From an uncultured Oscillospiraceae bacterium (lineage in GTDB: Bacteria; Bacillota; Clostridia; Oscillospirales; Oscillospiraceae): a DNA stretch of 8,689 bases. Positions 5,729-8,689 of the stretch are shown here, piece by piece (the first letter of the stretch is position 1; every line of letters begins with the position of its first letter). The notes beneath the pieces are model-generated. The model was not told where the DNA came from and ran no database searches. It saw only the letters and a program-made list of their open reading frames with translations. Position numbers and translations under genes: made by a program. The DNA lies in assembly GCA_900756715.1 (NCBI GenBank), contig CAAELC010000113.1:1-8689 (forward strand), given 5' to 3'.

Positions 5729-6508
5729 GTGACAAATGTTCTGTTGGAAAAGAAGGGGCAGATCGCTGTTGCCACCATCAACCGGCCCAAGGCGCTGAAC
5801 GCGCTGAACAGTCAGGTGCTGGAGGACATCGGTGAGCTGCTGGATGCGGTGTGTGCCGATTCGGAAATCCGTGCGCTGGTCATCACCGGCGCAGGTGAAA
5901 AGGCTTTTGTGGCCGGTGCCGACATTGCCGAGATGAGCACGCTGAACGCAGAGGAGGGCACGGCCTTCGGCAAGAAGGGAAACGATGTGTTCCGTCGTCT
6001 GGAAACATTGCCGATCCCGACAATTGCTGCTGTGAACGGCTTTGCTCTGGGCGGCGGCTGTGAGCTGAGTATGAGCTGCGACATCCGTATCTGCGCTGAT
6101 ACCGCAGTGTTCGGCCAGCCGGAGGCGGGTCTGGGCATCACTCCCGGCTTTGGCGGAACCCAGCGTCTGGCGCGTTTGGTTGGTCCCGGAATGGCCAAGC
6201 AGTTGATTTACACCGCTAAAAATATCAAGGCCGACGAGGCGCTTCGCATCGGCTTGGTGAACGCTGTTTACCCGCTGGAGGATTTGCTGCCTGCCGCCGA
6301 GAAAATGGCCACCACCATCGCCAAGAACGCGCCCATTGCCGTGCGCGCCTGCAAGAAGGCTATCAACGATGGCTTGCAGGTGGATATGGATCAGGCGGTG
6401 GTGATCGAGGAGAAGCTGTTCGGTCAGTGCTTCGGCACTGCCGACCAGAAAGAGGGCATGGCTGCGTTTCTTGAAAAGCGCAAGCACGAGCCTTATCAAA
6501 ACCGGTAA
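5729..6508 (+). CDS. crt: Crotonase (3-hydroxybutyryl-CoA dehydratase)
   Basis: This 259-residue enoyl-CoA hydratase-family protein interconverts 3-hydroxybutyryl-CoA and crotonyl-CoA plus water, in the cytoplasm. Visible landmarks are the first oxyanion-hole segment KAFVAGADIAEM at 58-69, the second at NGFALGGGCEL at 103-113 with catalytic Glu112, and FGQPEAGLGITPGFGGTQRL at 128-147 with catalytic Glu132. The length is that of clostridial Crt. I chose GTG at 5729 because AAGGAGG sits 7 nt upstream. An in-frame TTG at 5705 with its own AAGGAG would add eight residues and cannot be fully excluded. It is the first gene of the operon under a strong promoter. The frame contains no TTA, CTA or TCA codons. 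Specificity for short-chain substrates comes mainly from operon context. Confidence 0.95.
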   Translation: MTNVLLEKKGQIAVATINRPKALNALNSQVLEDIGELLDAVCADSEIRALVITGAGEKAFVAGADIAEMSTLNAEEGTAFGKKGNDVFRRLETLPIPTIAAVNGFALGGGCELSMSCDIRICADTAVFGQPEAGLGITPGFGGTQRLARLVGPGMAKQLIYTAKNIKADEALRIGLVNAVYPLEDLLPAAEKMATTIAKNAPIAVRACKKAINDGLQVDMDQAVVIEEKLFGQCFGTADQKEGMAAFLEKRKHEPYQNR

Positions 6509-6517
6509 AGTTCATTA

Positions 6518-6532
6518 CAGGCGTTTCGCCTG
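6518..6532 (+). other. Intercistronic hairpin between crt and hbd
   Basis: CAGGCG and CGCCTG form a perfect 6-bp stem with a TTT loop, 9 nt after the crt stop. The following sequence is purine- and A-rich, so it is not a terminator. The crt-hbd gap (64 bp) is longer than the other gaps in the operon (23 and 19 bp). It may tune 3' stability of crt mRNA or be a processing point. Confidence 0.4.
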
Positions 6533-6572
6533 ATGATAAAATGCTTTCCAAAATTATTGAGGAGGAACAATC

Positions 6573-7409
6573 ATGAAAGTTGCAGTATTTGGCGCAGGTA
6601 CTATGGGCAGCGGTATTGCTCAGGTTTTCGCAGCGAAGGGCCACACTGCCCTGATGTACGCTTCCAGCGTTCAGAGCGCGCAGCGCCACAAGGATAAGCT
6701 GGCCGCTTCTCTGGCCAAGAAGGTTGCAAAGGGCAAGATGGATCAGGCTGTTGCCGATGACATTATGTCCCGCGTGCTGGTTGAGGAGTTTGAGGCTGCT
6801 GCCGATGCTGATCTGGTCATCGAGTGCGTGGCGGAGAATATGGCCGTGAAGAAGGAGCTGCTGGGCAAGCTGGATGCTCTGTGCAAGGATGAGGCAATCT
6901 TTGCAACCAACACTTCCTCTCTGTCCATTACCGAGATGGCTCAGGGCCTGAAGCACAATCTGATTGGTATGCACTTCTTTAACCCCGTGCCCGCTATGAA
7001 GCTGGTTGAGGTTATTGCCGGCGGCAACACCCCCGCCGAGCTGGTTGAGTACATCAAGAATCTGTCCATTGAGATCGGCAAGACCCCCGTTGTGGTCAAC
7101 GAGGCTCCCGGCTTTGTGGTCAACAAGATTCTGATTCCCTATTGCAACGAGGGCGTTTGCGTGCTGCAGGAGGGCGTTGCCTCCGCAGAGGATATTGATA
7201 TTGCCATGCAGCTGGGCTGCAACCACCCCATGGGCCCCCTGCATCTGGGCGACCTGATCGGCTGGGATGTAGTGCTGAACATCATGGATGTGCTGTTCAA
7301 TGAGACGCACGACAGCAAGTATCGCGCAAATGTAATGATCCGGAAGATGGTTCGCGCCGGGAAATTGGGCATGAAGACCGGCGAGGGCATTTTCAACTAT
7401 AAGAAGTAA
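6573..7409 (+). CDS. hbd: 3-hydroxybutyryl-CoA dehydrogenase
   Basis: This 278-residue protein reduces acetoacetyl-CoA to 3-hydroxybutyryl-CoA. The N-terminal Rossmann domain has VFGAGTMGSGIAQ at 5-17 (G-x-G-x-x-G). ATNTSSLSIT at 111-120 contains the active-site Ser115. GMHFFNPVPAMKLVEV at 132-147 carries the catalytic His134 and Glu146. EAPGFVVNKILIP at 177-189 contains Asn184. The helical C-terminal domain includes CNHPMGPLHLGDLIG at 216-230. His-Glu and Glu-Asn spacings are the same as in characterised HAD enzymes. The acidic residue that normally ends the second beta strand and holds the adenosine ribose of NAD is replaced by Ala30 in MYASS, which raises the question of coenzyme preference. 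AGGAGG lies 7 nt before the ATG. The gene sits between crt and bcd in the operon. Confidence 0.95.
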   Translation: MKVAVFGAGTMGSGIAQVFAAKGHTALMYASSVQSAQRHKDKLAASLAKKVAKGKMDQAVADDIMSRVLVEEFEAAADADLVIECVAENMAVKKELLGKLDALCKDEAIFATNTSSLSITEMAQGLKHNLIGMHFFNPVPAMKLVEVIAGGNTPAELVEYIKNLSIEIGKTPVVVNEAPGFVVNKILIPYCNEGVCVLQEGVASAEDIDIAMQLGCNHPMGPLHLGDLIGWDVVLNIMDVLFNETHDSKYRANVMIRKMVRAGKLGMKTGEGIFNYKK

Positions 7410-7432
7410 AATTCGGTAAAGGAGAAAAGAGT

Positions 7433-8596
7433 ATGGATTTCCATCTGACTAAGGAACAGCTGCTCGTTCGCAAAATGTACCGCGAATTTGCAGAGAACGA
7501 AGTAAAGCCCCTGGCAGCCGAAATTGACGAAGAAGAGCGTTTCCCCATGGAAACCGTCGAAAAGATGGCCAAGCTGGGTATGATGGGTATTTATTTCCCC
7601 AAGCAGTATGGCGGCGCCGGTGGTGATGTTCTCTCTTATGCTATGTGCGTTGAGGAACTGGCCAAGGTCTGCGGCACCACTGCTGTTATTGTTTCCGCTC
7701 ACACTTCTCTGTGTGCAGCTCCCATTTTTGAGAACGGCACCGAGGAGCAGAAGATGAAGTATCTGCCTGACCTGTGCTCCGGCAAGAAGATCGGTGCTTT
7801 CGGCCTGACCGAGCCCGGCGCCGGTACCGACGCTCAGGGTCAGCAGACCACCGCTGTTCTGGACGAGTCTGGCGAGAACTACATCCTGAACGGTTCCAAG
7901 TGCTTCATCACCAACGGCAATGTGGCTGAAACCTTTGTGATTATTGCTGTCACCGGCAAGACCACCGACAAGCGCGGCCGCAGCATGAAGGAGATTTCCG
8001 CCTTCATCGTGGAGAAGAACGATCCCGGCTTCACTCAGGGCAAGCATGAGAAGAAGATGGGCATTCGCGGCAGCTCCACCTGCGACCTGATTTTTGAGGA
8101 TTGCGTAATCCCCAAGGATCGTATGCTGGGCAAGAAGGGCGCGGGCTTCAAGATTGCTATGAAGACGCTGGATGGCGGCCGTATCGGCATCGCTTCTCAG
8201 GCTTTGGGCCTGGGCGAAGGTGCTGTGGAGGAGGCCATCAAGTACACCAAGGAGCGTGTCCAGTTCGGTAAGCGCATCTCCCAGTTCCAGAACACCCAGT
8301 TCCAGCTGGCTGATATGCATACCCGTATGCAGGCTGCTCAGTATGTCGTGTACGCTGCTGCTATGAAGAAGCAGAATCATGAGCCTTACTCCATGGATGC
8401 TGCCATGGCCAAGCTGTTCGCTGCCGAGGCTGCTTCCGATGTGACCCGCCGCGCCGTGCAGCTGTTCGGCGGCTACGGCTATACCCGTGAGTATCCCGTG
8501 GAGCGCATGATGCGTGACGCTAAGATCACCGAGATCTATGAGGGTACCAGCGAGGTTCAGCGGATGGTCATTTCCAGCCATCTGGGTGTTAAGTAA
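7433..8596 (+). CDS. bcd: Butyryl-CoA dehydrogenase (short-chain acyl-CoA dehydrogenase)
   Basis: This 387-residue FAD enzyme reduces crotonyl-CoA to butyryl-CoA. Landmarks are the acyl-CoA dehydrogenase signature GAFGLTEPGAGTDA at 121-134, YILNGSKCFITNG at 150-162, the FAD/substrate region MGIRGSSTCDLIFEDC at 209-224, ERVQFGKRISQFQNTQF at 274-290, QLFGGYGYTREYPVER at 343-358, and YEGTSEVQR at 369-377 with the catalytic base Glu370. That position matches the glutamate at about 367-368 of short-chain family members. In clostridia Bcd works with EtfAB, using NADH to reduce crotonyl-CoA while also reducing ferredoxin; the adjacent etfB supports this. AAAGGAG lies 8 nt before the ATG and only 23 bp follow hbd. 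Codon use is strongly biased (AAG, GAG, GCT/GCC, no TTA, CTA or TCA), as in highly expressed genes. Confidence 0.95.
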   Translation: MDFHLTKEQLLVRKMYREFAENEVKPLAAEIDEEERFPMETVEKMAKLGMMGIYFPKQYGGAGGDVLSYAMCVEELAKVCGTTAVIVSAHTSLCAAPIFENGTEEQKMKYLPDLCSGKKIGAFGLTEPGAGTDAQGQQTTAVLDESGENYILNGSKCFITNGNVAETFVIIAVTGKTTDKRGRSMKEISAFIVEKNDPGFTQGKHEKKMGIRGSSTCDLIFEDCVIPKDRMLGKKGAGFKIAMKTLDGGRIGIASQALGLGEGAVEEAIKYTKERVQFGKRISQFQNTQFQLADMHTRMQAAQYVVYAAAMKKQNHEPYSMDAAMAKLFAAEAASDVTRRAVQLFGGYGYTREYPVERMMRDAKITEIYEGTSEVQRMVISSHLGVK

Positions 8597-8615
8597 TCAA
8601 GGAGGGTAAGGTAAA

Positions 8616-8689
8616 ATGAAAATTCTTGTAACGGTAAAGCAGGTTCCCGATACCTCCGGCAAGGTGGCAGTGAACCCGGATGGTACGCT
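8616..8689 (+). CDS. etfB: Electron transfer flavoprotein beta subunit, N-terminal 24 residues
   Basis: The frame starts MKILVTVKQVPDT, the typical EtfB N-terminus, and is cut by the window edge after NPDGT. AAGGAGG (8599-8605) lies 10 nt upstream and the gap after bcd is 19 bp, so it is co-transcribed. EtfB binds the flavin or AMP near the NADH site and pairs with EtfA, expected immediately downstream, to carry electrons to Bcd. The fragment is short, but the motif plus its position after bcd make the call firm. Confidence 0.92.
   Translation, partial: MKILVTVKQVPDTSGKVAVNPDGT

Noticed and set aside
5650..5835. 61-codon plus-strand frame beginning at the leader ATG near the operon start site
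   Set aside because: It has no ribosome binding site, begins almost at the transcript 5' end, and overlaps crt out of frame with a composition unlike a protein. A leaderless leader peptide is conceivable but unsupported.
7397..8581. 394-codon antisense frame over bcd, and similar frames over crt (5687-6499) and hbd (6363-7310)
   Set aside because: These have the same in-phase codon-bias cause. The sense genes have complete conserved motifs and ribosome binding sites.
1..8689. Mobile element, CRISPR, prophage or defence system
   Set aside because: No transposase, integrase, terminal repeats, regularly spaced repeats or phage-like genes were seen. The gene content is ordinary chromosomal metabolism.

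Overview
The window looks like a piece of chromosome from a low-to-mid-GC, Gram-positive, anaerobic butyrate-forming clostridium (Bacillota), probably of the Oscillospiraceae type. The evidence is a crt-hbd-bcd-etfB gene run, strong AGGAGG-type ribosome binding sites at most genes, sigma-A-like promoters with TATAAT or extended -10 elements, and clostridial variants of TrmB and PhzF. The genus assignment is inference. I see no rRNA, tRNA, insertion sequence, CRISPR array or phage gene.

Layout. On the left, two genes are read leftward: the first 50 codons of an unrecognised protein (1-150), preceded in transcription order by a HAD-family phosphatase (256-897). A 124-bp divergent promoter region (898-1021) separates them from a rightward cluster: a RarD/EamA-type membrane transporter, a PhzF-family isomerase-like enzyme, a sugar-nucleotidyltransferase-like protein with its own promoter, and a membrane-anchored VanY-type D,D-carboxypeptidase. 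A hairpin near 4654-4692 separates this cluster from the convergent trmB gene (tRNA m7G46 methyltransferase, 4721-5386).

The 342-bp interval 5387-5728 is the main regulatory region. It holds the trmB leader and promoter (leftward), an AT-rich stretch with a short palindrome, an inverted repeat that reads as a leftward terminator and overlaps a -35 box, and a near-consensus sigma-A promoter (TTGATA-17-TATAAT) driving the butyrate operon. The operon leader has two hairpins before crt.

The right third is the central butyrate/crotonyl-CoA operon: crt (crotonase), hbd (3-hydroxybutyryl-CoA dehydrogenase), bcd (butyryl-CoA dehydrogenase) and the first 24 codons of etfB. Together with EtfA, expected just downstream, they convert acetoacetyl-CoA-derived 3-hydroxybutyryl-CoA through crotonyl-CoA to butyryl-CoA. 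Bcd-EtfAB is known in clostridia to couple this reduction to ferredoxin reduction. No thiolase gene precedes crt here.

I did not find a wholly new system. The points most worth a second look are the mutually exclusive hairpins covering the trmB ribosome binding site, the leader and dual in-frame starts of crt, the inverted repeat on the operon's -35 box, and the missing cofactor-binding aspartate in Hbd.
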